DNA of 64,000 nucleotides. Origin: Oscarella lobularis. Lineage: Eukaryota > Porifera > Homoscleromorpha > Homosclerophorida > Oscarellidae. Position numbers and translations under genes: made by a program. A model generated the notes under the pieces. The model had not been told where the DNA came from. It searched no databases and saw nothing but the letters and a program-made list of their open reading frames with translations. Positions 13,279 through 23,350 of this stretch are shown here, piece by piece. The first letter of the stretch is position 1, and each line of letters opens with the position of its first letter. The stretch spans positions 2,551,614 to 2,615,613 of the forward strand of contig NC_089181.1 in NCBI RefSeq assembly GCF_947507565.1. The letters are read 5' to 3'.

Positions 13279-14931
13279 CTAGTTGCTTTTATCGCTTGGT
13301 GAGCGCCCTTTATCGTCCGGCGACTTGGACAAAGATCGCGATCTAGACCTGGAATGCTCTCGATCCGACGGAGATCGGGACTTTGACGGGGATCGGCTGT
13401 GGGAGCGATGACGCGGCGACCTAGAGTCGCGGGAATGCGATCTAGAATGTCGAGAGCGCGACCTAGGGGAAGGGACCAATAATCTTTCTCTTTCTCTCCC
13501 AAAGAAGATTCCTACCTAGAACGCGATCTGGATCTGGACCTGGATCTAGATCTTCCATGCTCCTAAACGAGAACGTCTCTCCAAAAGAGGCCCCCTTCCT
13601 CCCCATTTCGTCTTACCATAGAGACTCTCAAACGACGGCCGTCTAATTCGACGCCGTCTAGTTTTCTGGCGGCGCGTTTTGCGTCGTCGACGGACGCAAA
13701 GCTCACCGTTCTACGAGGGAGGAAAAATCAAAGTAGAAAAATTGGACACCGCAGGAATGATTATTTTATTGTGCGTTTTTTGACGTCACGCACCCTTCGC
13801 CTCGTCTCCACTTGTGCGCGTCGGCGTACGTGACTTCACAGCCATAGCTGCGTATGAAATCCTTCAAATCCTGACAAGCCCAAAACGGAAAAGTTTCAGT
13901 CGAAGAGAAGAAGGGTTTTTTTCTCTCTCCCTCTCTCTCCCGGAGTCTCTGCGTTTTTATAGCCCCCTCTCAACCCATGCGTCAAAAGCGAGATGTCGAA
14001 CGTGTGATTAGGAGTGCAATCTTAGTTTTTTTTTCGACGTCGGATCATCGCCTGCCTGCCTGCCTGCCTCAAACTCGAGCGCGCGCACACACAGAGAGAG
14101 AGAGACGTCGTCAATAACAACACAACACGTCCGTGAGCAGCACACTGACAGCGCTCTGCGACGAAAATCATTCAAGTTAAGACGACGCGCGGGGGAAAAA
14201 AAAGGTGAAGGCAAACCCTTCTACATTTGGACAGGCGTTAATTATGTCCTAAAATTACTAAATAGGAATTCATAAGGCGTGATAATAAGTTGAAATATTT
14301 AAAAATATATAAATTTTATTATTATTTATTACTGCTGTGTCTGTTTCCCCCCTCCCCTCCCCTCCCCTCATCTCTCTCCCTACGTTTCTCCCTACCTGCC
14401 AGCTAGTTCGACTTGACAAATTGTCGATGGTCAAACGATAGTCCGTTCTAACAGGTGGCCCGTACTTGTCGAAACTACGAGAACTGCAGAATTTAAACGC
14501 GTGCACTGCTGCGCACGACGTGGCCTCGACGCTCTTCTCGGTGAACTTACGCTTTGTTTTTGGAAAAAGGAACACGCCCACCTCGGGAACTGCGCGCCAA
14601 TTCGACGACGACTCTACGAAGCGGTTTTTGATCGTTTCGATCGATTGCGATCTCTGTTTACCTTTCGCCGAGAAGATCGCGCCCGTTGAGTTCGTACACG
14701 GCGTCGTCTGCGTCCTTGTAGTCGTCGAATTCCTGAAACGGGGTCCCCGTGAGAAATACGAGTCGTGCAAAGTGCTTTCGATGCTCTTCTCGGTTAGGAT
14801 TGTCTTCTTACCACGAATGCGTAGCCGGTTTTCAAGTTGACCTCTCTGATGCGACCAAAACCGCGAAAAAATCGCTCTAGATCGCGCTCGCGACACTGAT
14901 GCGGAAGACGGCCGACAAATACGCGACTCAT
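13279..14931 (-). CDS. SR splicing factor, SRSF4/5/6 type
   Basis: Two RRMs plus an RS tail. RRM1 starts at ATG 14931 with [20 protein letters not shown] and [23 protein letters not shown]2 contains [26 protein letters not shown] and EVTYADAH, the pseudo-RRM hallmark (SWQDLKD) of SRSF1/4/5/6. The tail (13557-13279) is Arg/Ser dipeptide-rich and ends SPSDKSN. The protein would bind exonic enhancers and recruit the spliceosome in the nucleus. [13 protein letters not shown] preceding RRM2 matches SRSF4/5/6 closely. Introns are 60-90 bp except one of 525 bp inside the SWQ/DLKD codons. Convergent with UGP2, divergent from the PDZ gene 158 bp away. Confidence 0.9.
13871..14395 (-). other. Unusually long intron within SRSF RRM2
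   Basis: 525 bp, bounded by CAG|gtaggg and gtcag|GATTTG, splitting SSRTSWQ from DLKDF. All other introns of the gene are under 100 bp. It holds C-rich runs (cctcccctcccctcccct near 14350), a (tgcc)n run near 14045, and AT-rich stretches. SR protein genes commonly regulate themselves through poison exons in such introns; I could not define one by eye. Confidence 0.55.
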
Positions 14932-15089
14932 TCCCGTCGAATTGGTCGGAATGCTCGAAGAAACGACGAAAAACGCGAAAGCACGATGCTGAGGTTGTCA
15001 GCTGACTCGAACGTAAGGTGGTGATTGGACGCATCGCATTCTTACGCGCGCTATGCCAATTGCGCAGGCGTAGCCCCCAACGTGACACG

Positions 15090-15808
15090 ATGGAAGACGA
15101 GGTGATTTGCGACGATTTCAGCCCTTTTTCGATCACAACGTCTCGTGCTCTAGGAACCACGCGAAATATACAGTGGAAGTCAAGATAATATGAACCTGGC
15201 GAAGGGATCGGTGCACGAAATCGTCCTGGAAAAAGGCCAAACAGGTATGATGCGTCGCGTCGCCTGCAGAAAATAGCGCCGAAAGATCCTCCCAAGGCCT
15301 CGGCTTCAACATTCGCGGCGGAACGGACAATCGATTTCTCGACGACGATCCGGGCATCTTCGTGACGACAATCAAACCGGAGGGCGCCGCAGCGCAAGAC
15401 GGTCGTCTTGAGCAAGGAGACAAAATTCTCAAGGTTTCCACCACGCCTCCTTCGCACTGATCAATAGAATCACGTGCTCGCGCATGAAAATAGATTAATG
15501 ACGTTGACGTGTCTAATGTGAAACACTTTGAAGCCGTCCAGCTGTTTCACAAGTCAAAAGAGCGGGTAGTGCTCGTAGTAGAAAAAGGCGTAGGAAAGAA
15601 GGACGACGATGAAGATGACGAACGCCCACCCTACCCTCCAGATAATTCCGTAATGAACCCATCTTTTTTTGAGATGAGCATTTTGTGACGTCAATTCGCT
15701 TAGGAACAGTCCAGAGCGTTGAAAAAGAGGCACATAGCATTGATTGGTGGAATAATCATTGGAGGAATAACCATTGGAGTAATACTATATAAAAAGTTTT
15801 CACGGTAG
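15090..15808 (+). CDS. SYNJ2BP/OMP25-like tail-anchored PDZ protein
   Basis: A single PDZ domain followed by an acidic linker ([15 protein letters not shown]) and a C-terminal membrane anchor ([22 protein letters not shown]) with a very short basic end: the layout of synaptojanin-2-binding protein, an outer mitochondrial membrane protein that recruits partners through their C termini. The PDZ carboxylate loop is [12 protein letters not shown], and [16 protein letters not shown] follows the family. Start at 15090 requires intron 1 at 15102-15153 (52 bp); intron 2 at 15245-15296 is also exactly 52 bp and joins KGQT to GLGF. A shorter 25-bp splice choice is possible in principle but gives a poorer PDZ start. 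Looks whole. Confidence 0.85.
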
Positions 15809-15949
15809 TCGTTCTCTCCCTGTTTTTTTTTTGACTAACTGACGGTCTTTCATTGTCGTTGTTTGTTGGTATCACATTCCTCTCTTTCTTCATTATCTGC
15901 TCAAAGTTAATAAAACCGTAAACGCACAAACGTGACAAACACTCATTCA

Positions 15950-18169
15950 TCATGCATTACTACCAAGCCGGTCAAACACAGAAGAAGGGGAGGCGGACTC
16001 CTTGTCCTGTCTCAACAGTCGACTTGAATTCATACCTCCAAGCCTTGACTGAACACTCGGTGTGGTGGTAATAGGCGTAGTTATAATGCGTTGTGTGGGG
16101 GTAGATGATCCTAATCGTCCAAAAATCGACGAGTCATCTGATGAAGAAGAGCCCAAACGACTGAATATGGCGGGCTTGGAGGCTTCTACATCATTACGTC
16201 ATGCTTAGAAGACTGAGAGTTCCCAACTATTCCTACTTTCTGCTTGACGTTGCAGGACTTGTCTCGTCTTATTTGTCAAGCCCTGAGGCATTTTAATGGT
16301 ATAGGATCCCGCGTCATCAGCTCGCCTTTTCACTGTCCTACATTGACAATAACGTTTCTCATTGAAAAAGAGATTTTTTGATTTTAAAACTGGCCTGGAA
16401 TCAATGCTGCTCAAGCTCGACGGAGCTATCACTTTGCGCGCTCTATTCTGCTTAGCAACCATTGCCAGCTGAACATCCGGTTTTAGCCATGACGTAGGCA
16501 GTTTCTCTAAGAAAGAATTCCACCCTGCATATACAAGAGATTTCCTTCTAAGAGACCTTGTTCAATTCTTAGCTTTGGCTTTGGTTTTACTGGCTCCACT
16601 TTGCTACTAACGCGCGACGCAGGAAGAGCGGCGGCACCGCCAGTGGGCATTTGCTTGAGCGGAGTTACAACGGATTTTTGCAAGGGTGACGATTTCACAA
16701 GCGACGCTTCCCTTTTACGAACCTCCTATTCGTAGCAGGAAATTGAGAAATACAACGCGTATTCCCCCCCGCTGCACTGCACCTGCGTATGAACCGTTTT
16801 GGCGTGCCGCACGATCGCCAAAATGTCGCCCATTTTTCGTATCCCCATTTCCGTCAATATATCCTAAGGAAACGTCACGCCAGCCCATGAGACCTCACGT
16901 GGCAAGATGGCCCTACTAGCTCTACTCATCGCTCTAGTCTCGTTCTCGCTAAATGACGCCGCCGTGCCGGTCGCGCCTAACATGAAATCATTCTCGTCGG
17001 CAATCAAAGGCGGTCACCTCGCAGCGAACGTGGAAAAGACGCTCTACGAGCGCGGAACGGGTCAACCGGGAGTCATAACCGAGCAGTGGTTCACGGGCAA
17101 AGGCGCAATGAACGAAGACACGCGCATACGCATCTACGTCGACAACGAAACGTCGCCAAGTCTCGATTTTCAACTCCTACTCGCGCACGGCATCGGTTAC
17201 GGCGAAAAACTCGAGTCGCCGAACGTGCCGTGGAACGCCGCCGGTCGAATCGGACACGAAGCCGACGGCGGCATTTACAACACGTATCGCGTGCCGTACG
17301 GCAAGTCGATTCGGATTACGGCGACGCGCCTGACAACCGGGACGTTTTGGTACATTGTGCGTGGGGTGGAAAATTATCCAATCATCGTTGGCGATCTGCA
17401 ATTTCCCGCCAACACTCGACTTAAGTTATACAAGACGATCGCGACGCAACTCGCGCCGAGGCAATTTGTTCATATTGCTAACGTTTCCGATGCGTCTGGG
17501 GCTCTCTATCAGGTCACGCTCGCCGCAAATAGTACGGATTTTAATTATCTCGAAGCGTGCATGCGCGTTTCGATCGACGGCGAGGATACGATGTTTCTAT
17601 CGTCTGGGACCGAGGATTTTTTCCTCTCCGCCTACTATTTCAACAAGGGGCTCTATCACAGCGAAAATTCCGGTTGTACGTACAAAGGTGGGTCGGGTTT
17701 GATGAGCGCGTATAAGTTCTTTGAAAAAGATCCCATTCTCTTTACGAAATCGCTCGATTTGATTTGGCGTTGTGGGGAAACGGCGAATGGGGACGACGGA
17801 TGTCCGAACGACTTTCCGCCGCCTCACGAGCCGGAGAAGAAGATCGAAATGCCCCCGTTGCAATTAGCAAATACCGTTGTTACTATTTATGTGTGGGTTT
17901 ACGAGTGGTAGCTAGGAGTGAGTGTACTAGCTGATTTTTTGGCTCGCTTTCGCTTGTTTCGGTTGCTTTGCTGCGTGTTTACCTTCGTTATGTCTGCAAG
18001 CATGTCGAATTTCATCCGATTGTCGTTGAATACGACTGCATACCTAGTGAAACAGACGGTCGGTCGAGTCGTACCCTCGAAAGGGGCCTCCACAACTCAA
18101 ACGTGCGACTTACTCAGCAGCAACGCTCTGCGGTAATCCAGCTTCCTTGAAAAACGTTGTCCACTCCAT
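15950..18169 (-). CDS. C19orf47-type SAM domain protein
   Basis: The first two exons (ATG 18169; MEWTTFFKEAGLPQSVAA, then YAVVFNDNRMKFDMLADITK) and the third (DILTEMGIRKMGDILAIVRH, then AKTVHTQ) together form the SAM domain of human C19orf47, a nuclear protein of unknown function. Further exons give KRRADDAGSYTIKMPQGLTN, equivalent to the human KYVINMPKG region, and a C-terminal set of three (I/V)F(S/G/D)RLG motifs, also a hallmark. Intron 2 (16864-17982, 1119 bp) is far longer than the rest and contains the whole GH172 gene on the opposite strand. The remaining introns are short. Stop at 15950-15952. Confidence 0.8.
16907..17911 (+). CDS. GH172 (DUF2961) glycoside hydrolase-like protein, intronless, nested
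   Basis: One uninterrupted 334-residue frame. N terminus is a signal peptide (MALLALLIALVSFSLNDAA), so a secreted or lumenal protein. Residues about 50-330 follow the DUF2961 fold: RIRIYVDNETSPSLDF, a Gly/Pro loop (HGIGYG...SPNVPWN), IYNTYRVPYGKSIRIT, and the family hallmark SSGTEDFFLSAYYF at 232-245, whose Glu belongs to the active-site motif GTED(Y/F)F. Characterised bacterial members act on alpha-fructofuranosides or arabinofuranosides; the substrate here is unknown. It lies completely inside intron 2 of the SAM-domain gene, on the other strand, and lacks introns in a locus where every comparable gene has many. Possible origins are retroposition or horizontal transfer. Confidence 0.8.
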   Translation: MALLALLIALVSFSLNDAAVPVAPNMKSFSSAIKGGHLAANVEKTLYERGTGQPGVITEQWFTGKGAMNEDTRIRIYVDNETSPSLDFQLLLAHGIGYGEKLESPNVPWNAAGRIGHEADGGIYNTYRVPYGKSIRITATRLTTGTFWYIVRGVENYPIIVGDLQFPANTRLKLYKTIATQLAPRQFVHIANVSDASGALYQVTLAANSTDFNYLEACMRVSIDGEDTMFLSSGTEDFFLSAYYFNKGLYHSENSGCTYKGGSGLMSAYKFFEKDPILFTKSLDLIWRCGETANGDDGCPNDFPPPHEPEKKIEMPPLQLANTVVTIYVWVYEW

Positions 18170-18629
18170 GGAAACTGAGAAAAACGCGTATTCTGCCAAC
18201 TACAAAACGAAGGCGAGCCGCGACGCATGCTCGACGTCGTTACGACGCCGTAGACGTCCCCTCCCCCTTCCACGTCCGCTCCGGCCTGTACCCGGAAAAG
18301 GTCGACTTAGTGTGAATTCTTTCTCCTCGAAATAGAACATTTCTTCTTGCAGTGTATCATTGAAGGAATCATCTTGCAACTTTCAATAATTAATTAGCCG
18401 CGTTTTGATCATGTTCTTTAGTTACGCATGGTAACACAGCACGTGATGTTCAAACTCGTGACAGGATCTCAACCAATGAGCTTTGAGTCCCTGTGATCTC
18501 AAGTATCGCGGAGAGCTAGCCAGCCGATTTGCTCTGCTAAAAGCCTTATCTCTCGGTAAATCACTACTGTTTTGGTACTCCGAATAACGAAATCTTTCTT
18601 GTAGACCCTACTGTAAACAAACGAAAAGG
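18170..18629. promoter_or_regulatory. Divergent intergenic region, SAM protein / PGY copy 1
   Basis: 460 bp between opposed start codons. No coding exon recognised. The part near 18400-18520 is AT-rich and carries cacgtg-like and taattaa motifs; nothing can be assigned with certainty beyond holding the two promoters. Confidence 0.3.
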
Positions 18630-19451
18630 ATGGATCAGGTGAGCCTCGTGAGGCAAAGCGTATTGCCAAAAAAACACTCTAGCTACACATGTTCGCATCT
18701 AATGACCTCCCTCACAACGCATAAACCAGAAATCTCTCCGACTTCTACGACTGCACGTGATGCAAATCAACCGCAGAGCGCAACAAGCATGCATATCCCA
18801 TTTTCCCCCAGCCGCCTAAGCCTCTATTCTCCAACGTAAAACCCCTTTCACTCGAAATTCCATCGCTCCCATCGCACTCACAGAGCCCCGTGCGACCTCA
18901 AACACACGCGCGAAAAGCAAAACGGGGTGGGGCAATTGGGTGTGGTCTCTCTTTCAGGGCGTCCCACCACCGTATTCAGCGCCGCCGCCGCAGCAGCCCG
19001 GCTATCCTCCCCAGCAGGGCTACCCTCCTCCCCAGCAGGGCTACCCTCCCCCCCAGCAGTATCCACCTCAGCAGCCGTATTACCCACCTCAACAACAGCA
19101 ACAGCAATCGGTACCTTGAAAATTCTGTGAAAAGGATTTTTGAAATTATTTATTCGGCTCCGTGTCTAGAGCAACGTCGTTGTCGTCGGTGCTGCCGCTC
19201 CAGCTCCGCAAGTTGTTCAGACGACTGTTGTCCAGAGGTAGTACCTTAGATTTCTCTCCGTACATTTTGAATTCTACTTTTTTTTTTGATAGAAGACAGG
19301 GAACGAATCATGTTCTTCATTTCCTGATCACGCTGTTTTTCTGGCCTTGGGTCATCGTCTGGATCATTTTCGTAAGATATGTCTCTCTGTCTATTCTTTT
19401 CGTTTCTAATGCAACCATTTCTTTTCCCAGTGCATCCTCGAAGGCGTTTAG
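18630..19451 (+). CDS. PGYPPQ-head small membrane-cassette protein, copy 1
   Basis: First of six tandem paralogues. Exon 1 is just MDQ; exon 2 encodes the head ([20 protein letters not shown] and further GYPPPQQ repeats, then a Gln run); exon 3 the linker SNVVVVGAAAPAPQVVQTTV; exon 4 the cassette [20 protein letters not shown] with VWIIF; exon 5 the tail CILEGV then stop. About 95-100 residues. The cassette is hydrophobic enough for one membrane span, with a conserved N-H-x-L-H just before it. The PGYPPQ head resembles those of annexin A7, rhodopsin tails and plant CYSTM proteins, which favour membrane-proximal clustering. LITAF CxxC motifs are absent. No name can be given. Confidence 0.75.
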
Positions 19452-19782
19452 GCTGGATTGGGGTCAGTCTTCGGAGACATAAAAATGCTTTGCGTACACG
19501 TGTCGAGTCATTTGCTATTTTCTCGTTGCTTTCATGTGTTTTGAATAAAAAGTAAAAGAAGCGCTTAGCCACGCTGGCTGTACATCCTGCCCAAATCCGG
19601 GAAATCGCAGCTCTTCGTCAGCGGAACAGCGACTCTACACACACAAACCGAAAGTCGACGCGTAAGAGAGAAGGCGATACCTCGCTCGTCTTTTATTTTC
19701 GCCACCCGATCCCTCGAAGCCCGTTCGCGCGAATCCTTCAGCCTTTTCAACGCCTTCCAGATTCGAAAGCAACTCAAAAGCG

Positions 19783-20376
19783 ATGGCCGATCCCCAAAAG
19801 CCCCCCGAATACCAGCCGCCCATGGACCCGAGCCAACAACCACCGGCTTACCCCGCTCAACCGGGATACCCAGCACAGGCGGCCCCCCCACCAGGACCCT
19901 ACCCACAACAGGGCTATCCACCACAGCAGCCAGGCTATCCGCCACAGCAGGGCTATCCTCCTCAACAGGGCTATCCTCCTCAACAGGGCTATCCGCCACA
20001 GGGTTACCCACCGCAGCAGGGACAACAGGTCAGCACATTTTTAGGAAATTTTGAATTTTTTATCTTTTTTTAATAGTCGAGCAACGTGGTTGTTGTTGCT
20101 CAGCCTCAAGCTCAACCTCAGGTCGTTCATACAACGGTTGTTGAACGCCAGTAAGGAAAAATCTGTAGCTGTGTTTTTTTGTGGATTTCAGATTTTTCGT
20201 TCTCTATTAGGCGCGGTACTAATCATCTTCTCCATTGCCTTATCACGTTCTTTTTCTGGCCGTGGTTCATCGTTTGGATCATTTTCGTACGAGAATTGCT
20301 TCTTCCTCCCTCGAGACCCCTGTGACCCCCGCGCGTCTGTTTTTCTTTCCTCTAGTGCATCATCGAGGGCGTTTAA
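19783..20376 (+). CDS. PGYPPQ-head small membrane-cassette protein, copy 2
   Basis: Longest regular head of the family: [20 protein letters not shown] followed by GYPPQQ repeated about six times, ending GQQ. Downstream exons give [20 protein letters not shown] with VVERQ, then [20 protein letters not shown] and VWIIF, then CIIEGV. Splice sites and phases are the same as in copy 1 (phase 2 before the cassette exon). Several GYPPQQ repeats are identical at the DNA level, implying recent repeat expansion. Confidence 0.78.
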
Positions 20377-20614
20377 GGGGACTGATGCGATGTGCGCAGT
20401 TGTTTCCGAATGAAACCGTGAACGAAAGAAAACCTCGTGCATTGTGTAGATTTAGTAGTTCCGCTTGTCTGTCCTATGCTCACATCCGTGTTATTCATTT
20501 CACGCTATTTGTGTTGCATATTTGATTCCATTGCACCTACACTCACTCTCGCGTTGATATCTGCACTGTTTGCCCTAGCGACGTGGGCGACCTGTCTCTT
20601 TCTTTGGTTCCTTG

Positions 20615-21038
20615 ATGGATCCCAGTGCGCAACCGCCAGGCTATGTCCCACCACCGCAACAAGCCTATCCTCCTCCCGTCCCCCAACAGCAAGTACAAGA
20701 GGACGGGCATTTGCACACTTTCCTCTGCGTCAATGCGGTATCTATGTAGCAGCACAATAATGTCGTCGTTGTCAATGCCCCAGCACCTGCTGCGCCTACA
20801 GTTGTTCAGACGACAGTGATCACCGAAAAGTAAGGAGCTGCTTTTTTATTACGTGACAGCTACGTTCGTGTCTGCGTGCGCAGGCGGGGAACTAATCATC
20901 TGCTGCACTTTATAATATCGCTCTTCTTTCCTGTCTGGGTTTTCGTCTGGTGCATTTTTGTAAGTGAATTGGTTCCAAATTCAAAAAGTTTCTACGTGCG
21001 GTGTCCGTTTATCGCAGTGCTGCGTCGAGGGATGCTGA
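20615..21038 (+). CDS. PGYPPQ-head small membrane-cassette protein, copy 3 (short head)
   Basis: Head reduced to MDPSAQPPGYVPPPQQAYPP and PVPQQQ. Linker HNNVVVVNAPAPAAPTVVQT, cassette [20 protein letters not shown] with VWCIF, and Cys-rich tail CCVEGC before the stop. Same exon plan as its neighbours. The head length shows that repeat number is free to change while linker and cassette are held. With copy 4 it forms the Cys-tailed subgroup, which resembles plant/fungal CYSTM tails. Confidence 0.75.
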
Positions 21039-21378
21039 TAAAAGAGAAATGCCTCTTTCTTGAACCATGGTGCACGTTATATCTGACGCGCTGTGCATTT
21101 ATCGGTTAATAGCTAATAGTAAACGCCTGCCTACACTACAGTAGTCTCGCGTGGCCGGCGGCCGGGGCGGCCAGTGGTGGTTAATATGTGAGAGTTAATA
21201 TCACCAAGGGGGAGGGTCTGGCTACGCGAGACCGCACGAAAACAAAAAACTGCAGGGGTCCTATACGGGGAGTCTTGCACCACCCACAAACTCTTCGCTT
21301 CACATTCACACTAAACCAAGCACACTTCGCCGAACCTACAGTAAGTCTCACTCGACGGCGACTGAACGCGACGCCGTT

Positions 21379-21441
21379 ATAACGCCCCTCGATAACGCCC
21401 CTCTCGATAACGCCCCTCAGATCGATAACGCCCCTCGATAC
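21379..21441. repeat. Four short direct repeats upstream of PGY copy 4
   Basis: Four copies of ataacgcccctc with 1-6 bp spacers end a few bases before the start codon of copy 4, so they lie in its 5' leader. They are not seen before the other copies. They may be a simple local expansion or clustered binding sites. Confidence 0.7.
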
Positions 21442-21445
21442 TCAG

Positions 21446-22022
21446 ATGGAAAAACCGCCCTACGATCCAAATGCGCCTCAACCACCAGCCTACAGCCCGA
21501 CGGGTGATCCTCAGGGCTACCCACCACAGGGAGGATATCCACAAGGAGGCTACCCGCCGCCTCAAGGAGGCTATCCGCCTCCCCAAGCAGGCTATCCGCC
21601 TCAAGGGGGCTATCCTCCCCAAGGATATCCTCCCCAAGGGTACCCTCCGCAGGGTTACGCTCCCCCTCCGCCGCAGCAACAGCAGGTACGTTCACTTTTC
21701 CGGCTTCGAAAATAACCACGCCCACACCGCGTGTCTTTCGTAGTCGTCAAACGTCGTCGTGGTGAACGCCCCGGCGGCGGCGACGCCGGTCGTCCAAACG
21801 ACTGTCGTCACTCAGAAGTACCGTGCGCGTTCGATCGAATCGTACACGATGGCTCTATGTTTGACTTTCTTTTAGGCGGGGAACGAACCACGCGCTTCAC
21901 TGCTGCATCACGTTTTTCTTTCCTATATGGATTTTCGTCTGGTGCATTTGCGTAAGTGACGTTTAGGTTTTTATCCGCATATTTCAACTGTGCTTTTACA
22001 GTGCTGTGTTGAAGGCTGCTAA
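21446..22022 (+). CDS. PGYPPQ-head small membrane-cassette protein, copy 4
   Basis: Begins MEKPPYDPNAPQPPAYSPTG and runs through about eight GYPPQG/GYPPPQ units to QQQQ. Then SSNVVVVNAPAAATPVVQTT with VVTQK, cassette RGTNHALHCCITFFFPIWIF with VWCIC, tail CCVEGC. The head carries both GGYPPQ and GYPPQ units. Intact, same splice phases as copies 1-3. Confidence 0.78.
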
Positions 22023-22149
22023 GATCACGTGTGACGCCGAAGGAGAACCTGAGTCATTTACTTGTTTTCTGTTCTATTAGCATTCAATGTATTTGGTTTA
22101 GAGTCTTGTACCCGTTGTTTGATTGTCTGGCCTAGTTCTGTTGCCTATC

Positions 22150-22703
22150 TCACGCTCTTAGCAGATCGGCGAAGCTTTCCAAAAGACTAGCAACGGATCG
22201 TGCGGTATGGGGCGCTCGATACGAGCACGCTAAAACTCCAAAACTAAGCCTACATACGACCAAACCGCGCGCCTCTCCTTCGGTCGCAGCGTACACGCTA
22301 GGAGGGACGAGTCGTTTCTATTCCGCCTCCCAAGGCGTCGGCGACGTCAAACCTACCTCGTTACCGTTCGATTGTGCACGAAAAACACATGCGGGGAGTG
22401 GTCGAGATGATTTTCGTGAAGTCGAACAGATGTGGCGTTTTCGTCGTTCAACCCGTCGATAATTGCTTTCCAATTGTTCTTAAATTGAGCGTTTGAAACG
22501 TGAAGTAGACAATTGGAGTCGTATACCGCGTCTATTCGTTGAAGATCGCCTCTCTCGTCAATTATCTCGCCCAGTGGCGAAAGGAGAGCTAGCCCGCTTA
22601 AAATTTTTGCATCGAGAAGACGTTCTAGTACGATTTGAAGAAACAAAATAGACGTCGTAGAGCATCATACAGTACCTTGCAAAAAGGCATTCCAATCACT
22701 CAT
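22150..22703 (-). CDS. Profilin-family protein
   Basis: Three exons on the minus strand. ATG at 22703 gives MSDWNAFLQ, the typical profilin N-terminal helix, joined to [20 protein letters not shown], then a middle region with [14 protein letters not shown], and a last exon [20 protein letters not shown] and [15 protein letters not shown], equivalent to the profilin tail strand (Y-x-x-x-x-x-x-x-GLVV-RL-x-x-GVL) and C-terminal helix. About 147 residues, a little longer than human profilins and closest in feel to the divergent profilin-4 group. Profilins bind actin and poly-proline; the aromatic poly-proline pocket is represented by W4 and possibly the C-terminal region, but Tyr6 of PFN1 is replaced. 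Lies between copies 4 and 5 of the proline-rich array, start codons 48 bp apart from copy 5. Confidence 0.75.
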
Positions 22704-22751
22704 ATTGATATCGCATCGCGCGCGTGCGTATACAGTGGCCAACTGATCAAG

Positions 22752-23350
22752 ATGGAGGAGAAGCAGCCTATCCTTGAGCAGCAAGGCTATCAGCAGCAGC
22801 AGCCGCCACCGGCGTACAATCAGCAGACTCCGGGTTACGGCCAACAGCCATACGGTCAGCAACCGCCGTACGGCGGCCAGCAGCCCGGCTACGGCCAGCC
22901 CGTCGCCCAGCCAGGCTACGGCCAGCCAGGCTACGGCCAGCCAGGCTACGGCGGGCAACCGGGCTACGGCGGGCAACCAGTCTACGGACAACCGCAGCAG
23001 AGTTCGAGTTCGGTGAGAGTCGGCGCGGGGCGTCATAGCACGTTTTTTGCTCACTTTTTTGTTTTATAGACGACTAACGTCGTAGTTGTTGGGCAGCCTG
23101 TGCAGCCGCCGCCGCAAACTGTAGTTCATACGACGGTCGTAAGGTCAGCCATTGCGCAATTGTACTCGTCCTGTGTACGGAAGTTCCAACGTTCTTTCAT
23201 TTTCTAGAGAGGGGACTAATCACTGTTTGCATTGTCTTATTACCTTGTTTTTCTGGCCTTGGATCTTCGTTTGGATTTATTTCGTAAGCTTGATTAATTA
23301 TTGATCCGTGATTTGTAGCTTTTTCCTTCTAGTGCGTGACTGATCAATGA
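22752..23350 (+). CDS. PGYGQ-head small membrane-cassette protein, copy 5
   Basis: Head drifted from PGYPPQ to [29 protein letters not shown] followed by (Q)PGYGQ and GYGGQP units. Linker [20 protein letters not shown], cassette [20 protein letters not shown] with VWIYF, and the tail CVTDQ, lacking the E-G-(C/V) ending of copies 1-4. Head repeats near 22900-22980 are nearly identical 15-mers. Shares a 48-bp divergent promoter with the profilin gene. Confidence 0.75.

Noticed and set aside
13279-13557. RS-rich stretch as an independent arginine/serine repeat protein
   Set aside because: It is the RS tail of the two-RRM SR protein, joined by short introns.
15245-15269. A 25-bp intron in the SYNJ2BP-like gene
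   Set aside because: The 52-bp alternative ending at 15296 restores the conserved [13 protein letters not shown] junction and matches the gene's other intron length.
14270-15457. 395-residue minus-strand open frame as one protein
   Set aside because: It reads through introns of the SR gene and into the PDZ gene on the opposite strand; only RRM pieces in it are real.
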